NCBI GenBank assembly: GCA_032164245.1
Contig: JAVMKO010000006.1
Coordinates: 35,738,319-35,802,318 of the forward strand
DNA from: Sternotherus odoratus
Lineage: Eukaryota; Chordata; Testudines; Kinosternidae
DNA: 64,000 nt
Direction of reading: 5' to 3'
Part shown: positions 47,462 through 59,777 of the stretch, piece by piece
Position numbering within the stretch: position 1 is the stretch's first letter
Layout of the letters: every line of letters begins with the position of its first letter
Made by a program: the position numbers and the translations under genes
The notes under the pieces: model-generated
Database searches by the model: none
The model's input: only the letters and a program-made list of their open reading frames with translations
Told to the model about the DNA's origin: nothing

Positions 47462-49222
47462 CTGTGAATACACAACAGGTCACAGACTTACTCCAACAGA
47501 CCAAAGAAAAGAAACCCCACACCTTAGCCAGGAAAAGAATGTTGCTGGTGACAGCTGCATTCTTGCCTCCTTGGAGACAAATGGCTTCTTATGGGACAGG
47601 ATTAGCAGATGGCGACTCAATGTGGACAGCTCAGAGGAGGGGGAAGGAGCATGTGAGACCAATCCCAGTATTGCAACACACACTGCAATCACAACTGCTG
47701 TGATTTCTGGCTGAATTGGGGGTGCAGGAATTTTTCCTGAACTGGCTGCAGTTTCTCCCTTGAGCCACTACAGGGAGCCGACCTGCAGACATCCCATAGC
47801 AGATGCTTGCACCTCCACAGGACCCTGTGAACTGAGTGGGGCAGAACCCAGAAACAACAAAACCTCCCACCACCCTCCACCGCTGCCCGGAAGTGTTAAA
47901 TTTAATTTAAAGTCTGGGGAAGCTCCGTCCGCTGCTGATTGGAAACAGGTGCCAGCTATAGGCACTAGCCAAGGGAGGCTGCTGGGACACAGCGAAGGGA
48001 CTGTGTGAACCAGTGAGTGTAGCTGGAGGGGACAAGAGGGGAGTATTGCCCAGCAGATGCACAAGGGAGTCAGGGCCTGCACTTGTGGGTACACATTTTG
48101 TGTCTGTGTCACACAAACAGTGGTGGGCAAGAAGGGGAGCTCAAAAACCAGCAGCCAGACCAAAAACAACATAATTTTAAAAAACTAATGATTTTGGGGT
48201 TCTGACTCATGATTTTGAATTGTTAGGATTGGCAATATGGCAATCCCAAAGGAGACAGGAAATCATGGCCTGTCACCATTTGGGTTTGTGTGTCTCAGGA
48301 AAAGCTTTGGAAACTTTCCTCCTGCTTGAAAATGGCTCTTTGGGCTACAGTAGCATGAAGAACTCCTATCCCCAAAGCCAGCAGCTCTGACACCAGGGGC
48401 AGGGTTATATGTGCCTCAGGCATCACAAGAAAGAGCAGCACCATGGATGACCCTGGCTAAGGGAGAAGGAGCAGTCCTGTGTGTGTCCTAGGACCAGGGA
48501 AAGGGGCAGAGCATGGTGCAACATGGATAGGAAATGTGTTCTAGGGACACATACAGTGTTGCTGGAGCTGGAGCCGTGAAAGAATATCTTTATTGGACCA
48601 ACAGAAAACTTGAGGGAAAACTCAAGGATGTTCTGACTGTGTAAATAAATGGCCATTGGAGTAAGATTTCCAAGCAAGGGTGCCAGGGAAGCGTTTATTT
48701 CCAGTGTCAGAGGCACAGTAGGGGCCCCACCAGAGCAACAGGCACTGTACACTTAGGCTTGGTCTACACTGGGGGGGGGGGGGGGGAGGGAAGGGAAGTC
48801 AACCTAAAATACGCAACTTATCTTAGGTTGACTTATCTGGGTGTCCACATGGCGGCGAGTCAATCACTACTGCTCCCCCATCAACTCCACTTCCACCTCT
48901 CGCAGAGGTGGAGTACCAGAGTCGACAGGGAGAGCACTCGGGGATCGATTTATCATTTCTACAGTCGAAGCAGTAAATCAATCCCCAATAGATCAATCAC
49001 TACCCGACGATCTGACGGGTAGTGTAGACATACCCTTGTTGTTCCCATATACACACAAGCATTAGGGCCCCATAGCAGAAGGGAACAGGTCTTTGAAACA
49101 TTGGGGGGACAGGGGTTGTGTTAGTTATGAGCTGTAGCCAAGTATCTCTGTTTTTCTGGAGGAGGACATGAGGGAGATGCAGGGGGGGTTATGCTGGCCA
49201 CTACGTAAGGGCACCCACTCAC
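47462..49222 (-). other. IFT43: IFT43 intron
   Basis: About 1.76 kb with canonical GT-AG ends. It holds the MITE at 48756-49035. No other coding material was recognised in it. Confidence 0.85.
48756..49035. mobile_element. MITE with GGTCTACA termini (M3), in IFT43 intron
   Basis: Ends GGCTTGGTCTACACT and AGTGTAGACATACCC form an inverted repeat, preceded by TTA and followed by TTG. It includes a poly-G run, a perfect hairpin around CCACCTCTCGCAGAGGTGG (48892-48910) and GGGATCGATTTATC, as in M1. Confidence 0.75.
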
Positions 49223-49298
49223 CAGGGTTTGGAAGGCAGCATACTTCATGAGGTCATTGTCCAGGTCACGGAACGTCAGCACTCTGTTCACCTGGATG
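49223..49298 (-). CDS. IFT43: IFT43 internal coding exon
   Basis: 76 bp. The first base C completes an AGC serine codon with the preceding exon, followed by 25 codons reading [15 protein letters not shown] and [10 protein letters not shown]. On the minus strand the acceptor is TTGCAG and the donor CTG followed by GTGAGT. The [10 protein letters not shown] block is a family hallmark of IFT43. Confidence 0.94.
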
Positions 49299-50738
49299 CT
49301 GCAAGAGGGACGGGCAAGAAATAAAACTAGCTAAACATGGGATCCTCTAGGGAGTAGTAGCACATGCATGGAAGTTTGGGAGCATCCAGTTTGAGTGTCC
49401 ATGTCTCCCAAGAGAAAAGAAACACATGGGTGAAGAGGGTTCTAGGCCCTAGCCTTTCAAGTGCTGTTTCCATACCAGATAGAACAATGATTTAGACGTG
49501 GAGTATTATTATTTAATGTACAATGAATGTGAGGGAAGTCCCAGAACCGGCCATCATCTGATCAGTAGATGCTGTAGTTGTAGGAAGCCTAACAGCAAAA
49601 ACTAGATTAGCTGTTCAGGAGAAAATCTGTCTGATTGTTCCACCTCCTGGTTCCTAACCAGCCCTACCATGCACCTTCCAGTATACTGGGGTCTCTGAGT
49701 TTTCATGGCTGCATGAAAGTCATAGTTATGAAATACAGTTTTTTATAAAGGTGACTTGCAAAGAAAAAAAGGAGAAGGAAGGGTGTGGTGCTCTCTTTTC
49801 CTTCTGTGTGATGTAACAATATAAGGAAGACCTGCAGAAAATTTGTTTCTGCTTGTCATCTTATATGAGAAAGGTGTCTCTCTTCTACTCTGGAAGACTC
49901 CATAGATGTTCCAAGAACTGATAGGATCATAACATGATAGTAAACAAGGAAGTAAAATCTGACTGAAAAAGTGATTTTTAGTCAAACTGTTAAAAGTGTT
50001 TTTAATTTGTTTTTGATAACCGTTATTTAATTTCAATGCCCAATACACATTTGGGAGAAAAAGATATCTTTGTTCACGATTCAGTCACCCTTTCTCTACA
50101 ATTAAGGGCCACAAAGGCTCCCAATCCATATGATCCAAGAAATCACTCCAACAAAAACAGGAAAGAGCAGACTTGCCATTCCTTGATATTTCTAAGATAA
50201 AATGGAAAAAAAATGGTTAATTTTTTCCCCTTTGCTGGTCATCTTTGAGGAAAATCCAGAACTACTTTGACTAGCACTTTTAACCAACAGGATTTGCACT
50301 ATACGAATGAACTAGGCACTTGAATGAGGCAGACATCATATGGGGGGAACAATTTATGATAATATTGGTAATGAGTGTGTTATAATACATATGCACAAGA
50401 AGGCAGTGTTAAAGTTGCACAGGCAACCTTAAATTGGACATTTCTTAACTTTTGAAGGTTTCACTTTGCAATCACAATTATGTTCTTTTGATATATTTTT
50501 GTATGTATGTAGAATACGCTGTAATTACTTTATCTTGTATTTGGAAACAAACACACTGGAGCCTTACTATCCTGGAGACTCACTATCATAATACATGCCA
50601 TCAAATCCTACTGAATGGGACAGCCACTGATCTCTGCAGAACACAAGGTAATGCAGGATTTAATTTCAGCAGCCATGTCTCACCACTGATCCCCAGCTGT
50701 GGGCAGTGACTCTAGACTTGTGATCATGTGGCTGTTAC

Positions 50739-50811
50739 CTGGGTGGAACTGCCATTTGCATGGCGAGATCTTCTTCCTGTACTTCTTCCAAGTCTGGGAT
50801 CACTGGAATAT
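50739..50811 (-). CDS. IFT43: IFT43 internal coding exon (most 5' one in window)
   Basis: 73 bp. It begins with AT, completing an Asp codon from an upstream exon, and reads IPVIPDLEEVQEEDLAMQMAVPP, then AG shared with the next exon. The minus-strand acceptor is CCTCTTGCAG and the donor CCCAG followed by GTAACA. The IPDLEEVQEED motif is diagnostic of IFT43. The exon encoding the preceding region was not found between here and 64000. Confidence 0.94.
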
Positions 50812-52370
50812 CTGCAAGAGGAAGAGGCGGAAGCAGCATGAAGATGACGGAATACTGAGCTTTCCTCCCACTTGGGAGAGAGAGAAGTCAGAAGTCCCAC
50901 CCTGCCATGCTACATGGTGTGTGAATGCATTCATAGCCCTCATGGCAGGAAAACAATGGCAGGTTATTTGCAAGGATTAAAAAAGCACGTAGTTTAATAA
51001 TAAAACAAGCCAATAAAGCTCTGAAACCTGCAGGCAAAATAAATCCAAAGAGGGAAGCAAATTTGTACTGCATTAGGACTCGCTCAACAGTCATGGATTC
51101 TCCATTTGGAATAACCTTGAACCTTATGAGGTTTGAGTTCTGGCTGGCTGCTGCAAGCCTCAAACATGGACCTGCTGCATACTTGCCATCATCCCATGAG
51201 CAGGGCAAGAATTCCCTTCACACAATAATCACTATTTGTCCAGCACAGGTTCACATTTTATTAGAGATGAAAAATATCAGATTTCCCTCAGAAAACTGTC
51301 ATTTAAATTAAGGGGGGAAATGTTTAATGAAACCCAAAATAAGAAGCTTCACAGTGGATTCCCCCTGCCAAAGGATACAATTCTCTGGATGTGTCTCATG
51401 CTGCAGCTGCAAAGTTCTGATCCCTCGAGCTTTGATTTCTCTGGCATTTGTCCCCTTCTCTCTCTCAGAAGCAAATAACCCATCATCTGTATCCACTTAC
51501 AGGATCTTCCCTGGGTTTCTCTGTCCTTCTCTTGAGCATTTCCAGTACCCTCTCCCCCCAGATCCCATCTCCCATTGAAATCTGGTCTAAGGATGTTTAC
51601 AAAGGAGGCTGGTCAGCATGTTGGATGCAGACTCTCTATTTCATCAGGAGAGGCTCCCCTGCCCAACGAGGGCAAGGACAGGACAGCAAAGCCACAGGTG
51701 GACAAAGCTTTGTTCAGTTGTAACCCAGGATGCCAGTGAGTGGGGCACCCCCCAGTCAGGGAGAGAGATGCGCTCAGCCCAAAACAAATTGGAGAGAGCA
51801 AAGCATACCAGAATTGCCAGATGCCTAGCCAACAGTAGTTAGTTAACGGCTGTCAATATGTTCAGCCCTCTACTAGACCCTCCCTGTTCCCGGGAGCCCA
51901 CAAATCCAGACAAGAGAGAGCATGAGGTATGAACCTCACTGAAATGCTCCAGCACTGGCCACACCTAGACTGCACTGCTGGAGGTGAAATGGGGAAGGGG
52001 CCAGAAGAGAAGAGGTCAGATTGACGAGAATGGAAACTTCCTGTTGCAGATATTCCACTGCAGTGTTCACCTAGCTTTATATAAACTCAGGTATGAGTTA
52101 TATAATCCCAAGGTGACCTGGCAGACACAGTGAGTTGGAACCCATTTATGATTTTGAAGTGAGATTCTGCTATAGCTGGCCTATGCTATGGGTCTGTTTC
52201 CAGCCCACTCCCTGGACTAGTCACAGCTACTACAGCTGGGAGGGAAGGGAGAGGACAAAGGAAGAAGGGAGAGAGAAAGGGTACAGAAAAGCCTCGGTGC
52301 AAACAAATGCCCCTTAGAGAAGGTGAGCTGCCTTTCTCTGAGCAGATTTCTGGGTATAACAGGAGTGAGC

Positions 52371-52566
52371 AGATGGGGGAAGGTGAGTATAGGAGACATG
52401 CTCTCCCATTGATTTTGCATTTCTTCACCAGACCCGCTGCATCAATTGCAGTAGTGTCAATCTACCAATAAGTGTAGACATGCAGTGAGAGTTGAGTTAG
52501 CGGGTCTGGTGAAGAAATGCAAAATCAATGGGAGAGCATGTCTCCTATACTCACCTTCCCCCATCT
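52371..52566. repeat. Perfect 68-bp inverted repeat
   Basis: 52371-52438 and 52499-52566 are exact reverse complements over 68 bp, separated by 60 bp. The right arm (AGCGGGTCTGGTGAAG...) continues into MITE M4, so the left arm is the inverted extra copy. Confidence 0.95.
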
Positions 52567-52889
52567 ATCTGTGTACTCTACCCCACCCTCCCTTTGAGAA
52601 GCATAAGGGAAGTCGACGGGAGAACATCTCCCATCTACACAGAACAGTGTTGCCACTGCGGTAAGTGGATCTAACTATGTCGATTTCAGTTACGTTATTC
52701 ACATAACTGAAGTTGCGTAAGTTTAGGGTGACCAGATAGCAAGTGTGAAAAATCGGGCGGGGGGTGGTGGTGGTGGTAATAGGAGCCTATATAAAAAAGC
52801 CCCAAATATCGGGACTGTTCCTATAAAATCAGGACACCTAGTCACTCTATGCAAGTTAAATCAATTTACTGTGGTAGTGTAGATCAGGC
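52470..52889. mobile_element. MITE (M4) interrupted by hAT-like MITE
   Basis: Family features are AGTGTAGACATGC near the left end, AGTCGACGGGAGA, TTCAGTTACGTTATTCAC and AACTGAAGTTGCGTAA, then GTAGTGTAGATCAGGC at the right end. The hAT-like copy 4 (52724-52849) splits it. The left boundary is approximate because of the adjoining inverted duplication. Confidence 0.65.
52724..52849. mobile_element. 126-bp hAT-like MITE (copy 4), nested
   Basis: Starts TAGGGTGACCAGATAGC and ends ACCTAGTCACTCTA. The flanking 8-mers CGTAAGTT and TGCAAGTT agree at six positions. It contains a short (GGT)n run. It is nested in M4. Confidence 0.75.
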
Positions 52890-54561
52890 TTTAGTGTAGT
52901 GTCCCTTTAAAGGCCTAAGTTTGCCAGAAGGCTGCTCCAGGGGCCCCTGTTCCTTAGGCAGCAGAATGGGTCAGCTTTCTGGAGATCCTTCACCCAGTTG
53001 GCATCTGAATGAAGCAGGCATCCCAGGGGCTGGAGGAATCAGGCTGTGGCTGGCTCCATCTGTAGCACTGGTATTGTACTGCTGGAACTCAGCAGTTGGC
53101 TGTCTCTAGCTCTACCCTGTTTGCAGCCCAGGCTGAGATGAATATTCAGGAGCTGGAGAGACAGCCCCACCTGAAGAGTTTGGGGCTCCAGACAGGGCCC
53201 TCCTGAGCAGCTTCCTCCTTCTGCCTCCTGTCAGTGCTGTGCAGCCTCCCATATCTCCAAATGGCACTGCTCCTACCTCATGTCCCCTCCACATCACCAC
53301 AGGCTCCCCCAGTTCCCCTTTCCCCCATCCCCAGCCAGAGGAGGCAGCACTGGCCCATCTGCAGCAGTGCCTGGGTCAGCCCAGGCCTTGACGAGGTGGC
53401 TGTTTGGAGCTAGCCACACAGTGGGATTTCTCTCTAATTGGCTGCCTGCTGAAAGGGCTGAGCAGGATGGAGGCTGCAGCGAGAAGCAGGCCAAAGCGAG
53501 AGGCAGTGACAGCTTGGACGATCTCAGCAGAACTGTGCCATCCGGCTCCCCAACCACCCACCAAACAGGTGCCTACGGAGCAGCTTTCTGGCTACAGAAA
53601 ACTTCATAAAGACCTTTGCAGGGAAACTACAGCGACTTTGCCCAATCCATCCTTGAGACAGAGGAAGGCAAAGGCTGGCGATTCCATAGCACTGAGGCAC
53701 CGCGCCATTTGACAATGGCCTGTCACTGTTCTGCTCACTGCAGAGCCCTGACCACTCTCACAGTGGAAGCTGCCATTGCACGGATTCTTCCCAGCAGGGG
53801 CTCCCAGCTGCTGGCAAAGTGCAATGAAGGGACAAAAGAACAGAAGTGATTCAGCTGATGGAGTGACTGACTTAGAGGGAGAGATTATAAGCGCTGAATA
53901 TTTAGGGCTCAGCTCAGTGATAGCTATGGGAGCAGAGTCATTGTGGATAAGGAGCAAAGAGTAAGGAGGAGAGAAATTGTGTATGCTGGTTTGAGGGGAT
54001 TAGTTTACAAGTAAGGAGATGAAGCTGAGCAAAGAAAAGAAGTTTTGTTGAATCACAGGCAAAATGGACTAAGGGAACATCGCTAACTGCCCATCAGAAG
54101 ATGTGAGATTCCCATGGCTGGAGTCATTTAAAAGCAGGACTTGGCAAGGGCCTGGAGAGTAACTGGGGATATTAGGGAACATTCCTGCATGGGCAGAAGT
54201 AAGGGGATGGCCAAACTAGATGGGTCCTGGGGGATCCTTTGGGTCTCTAATTTCTCGGATTATCTGAAGTGCTGCTCATCAATTCAATGGTTAAGGGGAG
54301 CTGGAGGCTTTCAGACATGTTTGAAAGTTAGTCATTGCACAGATACACACAAATCTATAGGCAGAGACTGGATATGGATGTTACACTGATGACAAAAATG
54401 TTCCTTTGCTAATAGAAATGAATGTAAAACTAACTGGGAGCGTTTCTACGCTCCTCAACTGAGCAGCACTCTGTGTCACATGCAGAAGGGATCCAGTTCT
54501 GCAAGGCGTTAAGTGTCCTCATTCCTCTTTGACTCCAATGGATCTCAGAGTGTTTGAACCC

Positions 54562-54900
54562 TGTGGCAGGGCAAGGGTAAAAACTCTGTGAATGCCCTGC
54601 CCCTGCAGGCTAAACCCTGCTTTCTGGCAGGAGGGTCAGGGGCTTGGAGTGGCCAGCAAGTAGCCCAGCTGGAAGCCCTCATAGTGGGCAAGGTGCCTCA
54701 GGGGCCTGGAGGCCCCGGAACCAGGACAGAGAGGGTAACTGTTGGGGACGTGTGGAGCACCTTTCTTGCACCGAAACCACTAGACCTGCACTGTAAATAA
54801 AGGACACTTGGAGTACACCAGAAAAGGGTGCGGAGAACTTCATTTTTGAAAGGACAGAACACAGGGGGAAGCCAGAGAACCCTGTGCGGACCCTGTGACA
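54562..54900 (+). repeat. Solo LTR
   Basis: 339 bp starting TGTGGCAGGGC and ending CCCTGTGACA, flanked by a perfect 5-bp duplication AACCC (54557-54561 and 54901-54905). An AATAAA lies at about 54796, followed by a short R/U5-like part. No internal retroelement sequence adjoins it, so it is best explained by LTR-LTR recombination. Ty3/gypsy or endogenous retrovirus origin is not resolved. Confidence 0.78.
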
Positions 54901-55278
54901 AACCCCTGCAGGATCTCTTCCTACATTAGCTAACTAAGAGCCTAGCTTCCCCATTCATTATTTATTTTGATTCCTTCTCCTGTTGGGTCTCGCTCTCTTG
55001 GATTCCATTGGGCTTTATTGCAGATGGCTCATAAATGTCAGACCCAGATCAGTGATTGATCTTTCACCCTGCAGGATACTAGAGTTTTACAAAACTGGAT
55101 ATCCTGCTGCTGGACTTGCTGACACAAGGCCAAATCCAGCTTCCACTGAATTCCATGGAAAGACTCCCACAGGCTGCAATTGGAGTGGAATGAGCCCTTA
55201 CCAAGCATTGCACCACACACGATTCTCAAAACAACATGGGCTATGGAAAGCCAGTGAATTTACCAGGTAGTATCAATC

Positions 55279-55303
55279 TCTTTCTCTCTCTCTCTCTCTC
55301 TAC
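55279..55303. repeat. (TC)n microsatellite
   Basis: About ten TC units with small interruptions. Confidence 0.9.
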
Positions 55304-55539
55304 TTTGAGAGAATCATAGACACTAGAATGCAGACATAAATGGAAGTGCTCTATTAGTTTCTTGCCAGCCCATCCTGTGGTGGCCAGTGCAGTATTGTTC
55401 CCTATTGTATGCCATGTAGGGTCATGTCCAGTTAACCTTGAAATGTCCCATACTATGGGGCATCCCCAGCTTCCAGGCTAATAGATTTCACTGACAAGAA
55501 GATTTAAATGCTATTCTGCATAACATTTATTTTTAAAAT

Positions 55540-55800
55540 TTCAACCCACTACTTGTAATTTCCTCCTTTCCTGCCTCATCCTGTTGTGTCATTTTAAATA
55601 ATTCTTCTCCCTTCTTTTTGTTCACACACTCTGCGTATTTGTAAGCCATCACAGTGATTCCTTTGTCATTAGTTAGCCAAGCATCTTTTTTACTCATGCC
55701 GTCCACCCTCCTGATAATTTTTGTTGCTCTTAGTTTTTCCAATATCTTTCTGGTAACACTCTGCTGAGAAGTTATTGCAATATTCTAGTTGCACCTCATG
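55540..55800 (-). repeat. CR1-like fragment, old
   Basis: The phrases GATAATTTTTGTTGCTCTTAG and TTTTTCCAATATCTTTCTGG resemble a reversed CR1 3' region with much divergence. Confidence 0.4.
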
Positions 55801-57764
55801 GCTGTGCTGTGGCTGCTAACACATGCTAATGTTAAGCATTCACATGGACTTCAATGAAACTACACACATGTGAAGCATATAAGTAAATCTTTGCAGGACT
55901 ATGTCCTCTCTGTCCTACAATGCAGTACCCATGCTCACACAGCCAGAAACTGCATTGGCCTTATTTCTGCAGCTGCAAATCTCTCAGATATGGGCAATAC
56001 ACTATCACCCTGGTCCCTCTCATCTATCCCTGATTCTCTGGGTCCTGCCTCCTATAGAGTGTCTATATTTCAGATCTTTTCCACTAAATCAATTAACTTT
56101 GATTTTTCCATGTGGAATCTTGTAATATTTTCTGTCCACATTATACTCTATCTGAATTCAGGGCCCTTTGCATATGAGCCTCATACATGGCTTCATAACG
56201 TCGATACACATTGAAGAGTAGCTGGGAATCACATCCCTGTGTGTGCATATGGGAATTGGGAACATCTTATCAAACACACAAACATCATCATTGCCATGAT
56301 GCCGCTGAAGGGCCTGCACATTGTAAAATGAAACAGAGAACAAAGGACGGCACCACAATCTGGAAACAAACAGATTCACAATGCATAGCTGTGTTTTAGA
56401 AGGAAGGGCAGTTTCCTGATCGCTAATGTCTGCCAATTGAAATAAAATATTGCAGACAAGTCTTTGCAGCTGGGTGGAGACCACACTATGTTACAGCCCA
56501 GATAGAATTTCTCCAGCAAAGGATTTCCCTCCCCCTATAGCACACCCTTCCCTTCCAGGCCCAGAACTCAGAGCATAAAAAGAATGTAAAATCAAATGCC
56601 AATTACCAAAAACAAAGAATAATAATAAAATCAGGTACAAGCCATTTCTTAGCACTTGGTCTCCCAACTAGAACTTGGGTCCCTTCAGTGTAAGTCATGC
56701 AGTTCCGCCCTCAACCACAGCCTCCATCAGAGTAGTTCCTGTGATACCATGGAGAATGTTCTGACTTTCCTCTTCAAAGGAGCACTCATTCCTTCCCAGT
56801 TAAAATACACCCAGTTTTCCTCCTGGTAAAATCAGTGAAGAAAAGGAAGAGAAGTGGAAGAGGTGTACATTAGGTAATGTTTTATGGACAGAAAACAGAA
56901 GAAATGGGTTTCTGTAAGTCAGGGAAAACAACTCAAGGTCCCCAGTGCTCTCAGAGTGACCTTAAGGAAACCTAGATGGGACTCCTCTTCAGACCCCACT
57001 TTCCCTTGGCATCCTCTTCCTCGGACCATGCCAGCCCGGGCCCAGGAATCAAACAAGGCAGAAATGGAAAATAAATGTTTGAGCCCCATGCTGGCCAACA
57101 CAACTGTTTCCTATGGTCTATTCTCCATGCCTACATCTAGTCTGATTTTAAGTTTCCCAAGGAGCTATCTCTTGGAGGAAATTCAGACTAAGCTTATCAA
57201 ACCCAGAACTATTGTGGTACTAGCCCCAAGTGATAGTTAACATCTAAGTTATAATTTCCTAGACCAAATGTAGAGGTCTTGTTAATGGCTAACAAAGTGT
57301 ATTATTATCTCTATGACCAGAGCATCAGAGACCCCAGTCTGGTCAGGCTGGCAGTGGGCTAGGCACTGGTCACACAAAGAATAAGAAACAATCCAGGCCC
57401 TAAAGATCATCGCATCTGTTATGGTGAGGCAAGTTGGTGTAAGAAAGTAGTGGTAGGAGTTCAGGAAGGAAGACGGACACATGCTTACTCAGACTGGGTA
57501 CTTGAATGATTAGCGGGGAGAGTGGTTTTGAAGATATAAAGAAACAAGAGACACTAGTGATGGCAGTAGTCCAGGCTGGGTACCTGTGACCATCTCCCTT
57601 TCTGCCTCTTACACAGGTAACTGATCTGCAGGGGATATGGACAGAGAGGTAGCAGCAGGAAAAACAACTGCTAGGAGGGTAAGAATCTGCTTTACCTTAC
57701 AGCCCCCACACTCCTGGCAGTTGCTTTTCCTGCTGCACCTCCCTCCTCCACATGCAAGCCACAC

Positions 57765-58045
57765 CTGCTTGTTATTTGTTTTACAGTAGCACCTAGAGGC
57801 CCTCAATGAGACCAAGGCTCCGTTGTGCTAGGTGCTGTACAAACACGCAATAAGGCAGTCCCTGCTCCAAAGGGTTTACAGGCTAAACTGACAAGGCATA
57901 CAGAGTGGATGGGGGGAGGGGGGGGAGAGAAGTGTAGAGAGAAGTGGCTTGCCCAAGGCCAGTCAGCAAGTCAGGCAGAGCTGGGATTGGAAGCCCCGTC
58001 TCCTAGGTGCCAGCCCAGTGCCAACACTGATTCAGTTAAAGTACA
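57765..58045 (-). repeat. MIR/CORE-SINE-like copy
   Basis: GTAGCACCTAGAGGCCCTCA, TTGTGCTAGGTGCTGTACAA, GTGGCTTGCCCAAGGCCAGT and CAGAGCTGGGATTGGAAGCC follow the reversed MIR order; well preserved for this class. Confidence 0.8.
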
Positions 58046-58589
58046 TCTTTTACAGCCACTAACCCTCCCCTAGAGCTGCACAGCCATTCTCTCTGGAGTC
58101 ACAACTCCCAAGTGCTGAGAGTCGCACTAAAAATCTCGTCATTCATGCTTAATGAGGATTTTCTCCCCCTAGTCACATGACATTTTCAATGGCCAGTTCC
58201 GAGTGGAAGCTCCACACAGCAGGGATGCTGGCATCATCAATGACCACACAATGCCATGCACACTTTTGCTGCTACTGAGACTACAGAGTCCAGACTACCC
58301 AGAGGGTAGCAGCTTTCGGGGCAAGCTGACCCCTTCAAAGCAGGTTTGTTTATCCACAGCGCACAGAATTACAGGCTCCTCACTTAAAGAATGACAGAAA
58401 CTAACCTAATTTTACATTTTATGAGCATGCAACTTAAACCAGGGATAATTATAATTTTTCTGCTGCTGCAAAACTTTATTTTACTGAATGCTTTTACCTT
58501 CTGCATCACGTTTGGGGAATTTTAAACAGGCAAATGGAAGAAGGTCTGATTGAAGATGAAGTTAAGTGAAAGAAATTGGTCTCATTTAG

Positions 58590-58860
58590 CACATGACAGG
58601 ATTCATCTGTGTTCCCAAGTCCACCGAGGTAGCATCATGGGCGTTTCATATTCATGAGCTGCTGCGACACTGTGTCCCCTCATTTACAAAGCGCCATGTT
58701 CAGCAAATTCCGTCCCTGTGGACACTCCGTGCATTTCATGGTCTTGTCAGAGAGACATCAAACACTCCATTAACCAAATACCAGAAAATGGCTTTAATTA
58801 GCGCAGCTCAATCCGATAAATATTTTTCCCCTCTAAATGGAAAAAATGAAGAATAAGAAA
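58590..58860. promoter_or_regulatory. Candidate conserved non-coding element
   Basis: Unique block with GCTTTAATTAGCGCAGCTC (homeodomain-type core), retained CpGs (TGCTGCGACAC, AAGCGCCATG, CAATCCGATAA) and no repeat signature. An 87-codon plus-strand frame crosses it but resembles no family. Confidence 0.3.
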
Positions 58861-59639
58861 AGTGGAAAGCAACAGACTTAAAAACAAAAAAACACAAGGA
58901 ACAAAATGCAGAGACAGCTTCTACTGAACACCCAAACAAGCTCAAAGCCTCTTGGAAGGTGAGAGCAGCAAGCAAGCAGAGAGGGCAAAGAATAGCTCTC
59001 TGGACCCCTGGCCACTCCATTTGACTGGGATGCTTCCCCCAGGATCATACGTGACCTGCTGTCAAGCTGATGGCTGATCAGGAGCCATGCCTGTCGCCAG
59101 TGGGGAGGATAACAGCGGAGAGAAGAAACAGCACAAGAGTCCATCTCCCTGAGAATCATGGTGAGAGTCTATGATGGTGGCACCACACGGGCTGTGTGAA
59201 AAGTCACAATAATAAAGGGGCTTTCTAACCCCAGGTTATAGAAAGGTCTCAGTGGCCCCCCGACACTGAAAAGCCAAATAGTAGCTTTACAGAGACAACC
59301 ATATTAGTGGAGAACAAGAGCAAATGGTTTTGGTTTTCTCAGCCTTCCAAGCTACAAAGTGATTATCAACTAGACAAAAGACTTGAGCCATGAGAGCCCT
59401 GGAGAACAGCACAGGTCCGTACCACTGTAACCAGGGTGTGGCATTTGTTTTCCCAGGATGCTCACCATGGTGTGACTCCAGCTTTGTCTGATAGGCCCAG
59501 AGCAGGCTGGAATCCAGTGCAACTGCCACCTTGTGTGGTGTTGCTGCTGACATACAGTATCTTCCCAGTTTGTAATCACCATTGCACACATCTTCCTTTG
59601 GATGCTTGAGGGAGAAGAGAGAAGTGCGACAACGATGTT

Positions 59640-59777
59640 GTGGTACAAGGGGCAATAAGGCAGTGCCCTACAAGTTACTGAACTTAATACAGGGGGAGCT
59701 GGGTGAAATTCTATGGCCTGTGTTATACAGGAGGTCAGACTAGATGATCTAATGAGCTTTTCTGACCTTATAATCTA
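59640..59777 (+). repeat. CR1 LINE 3' tail
   Basis: GAAATTCTATGGCCTGTGTT, AGGAGGTCAGACTAGATGAT and TTCTGACCTTATAATCTA are the CR1 3' end in plus orientation. The tail is cut after AATCTA by Helitron H3. Confidence 0.85.

Noticed and set aside
51480..51600. Possible minus-strand exon ending before a GTAAGT-type donor near 51497
   Set aside because: The donor looks good, but the translated sequence does not resemble the expected upstream IFT43 segment and no reading frame fits the required phase.
52921..53109. Short plus-strand frame with a hydrophobic end
   Set aside because: No start context, splice signal or homology; base composition explains it.
55533..55742. 69-codon lysine-rich minus-strand frame
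   Set aside because: The region looks like an old CR1-type fragment; the frame has no family match.
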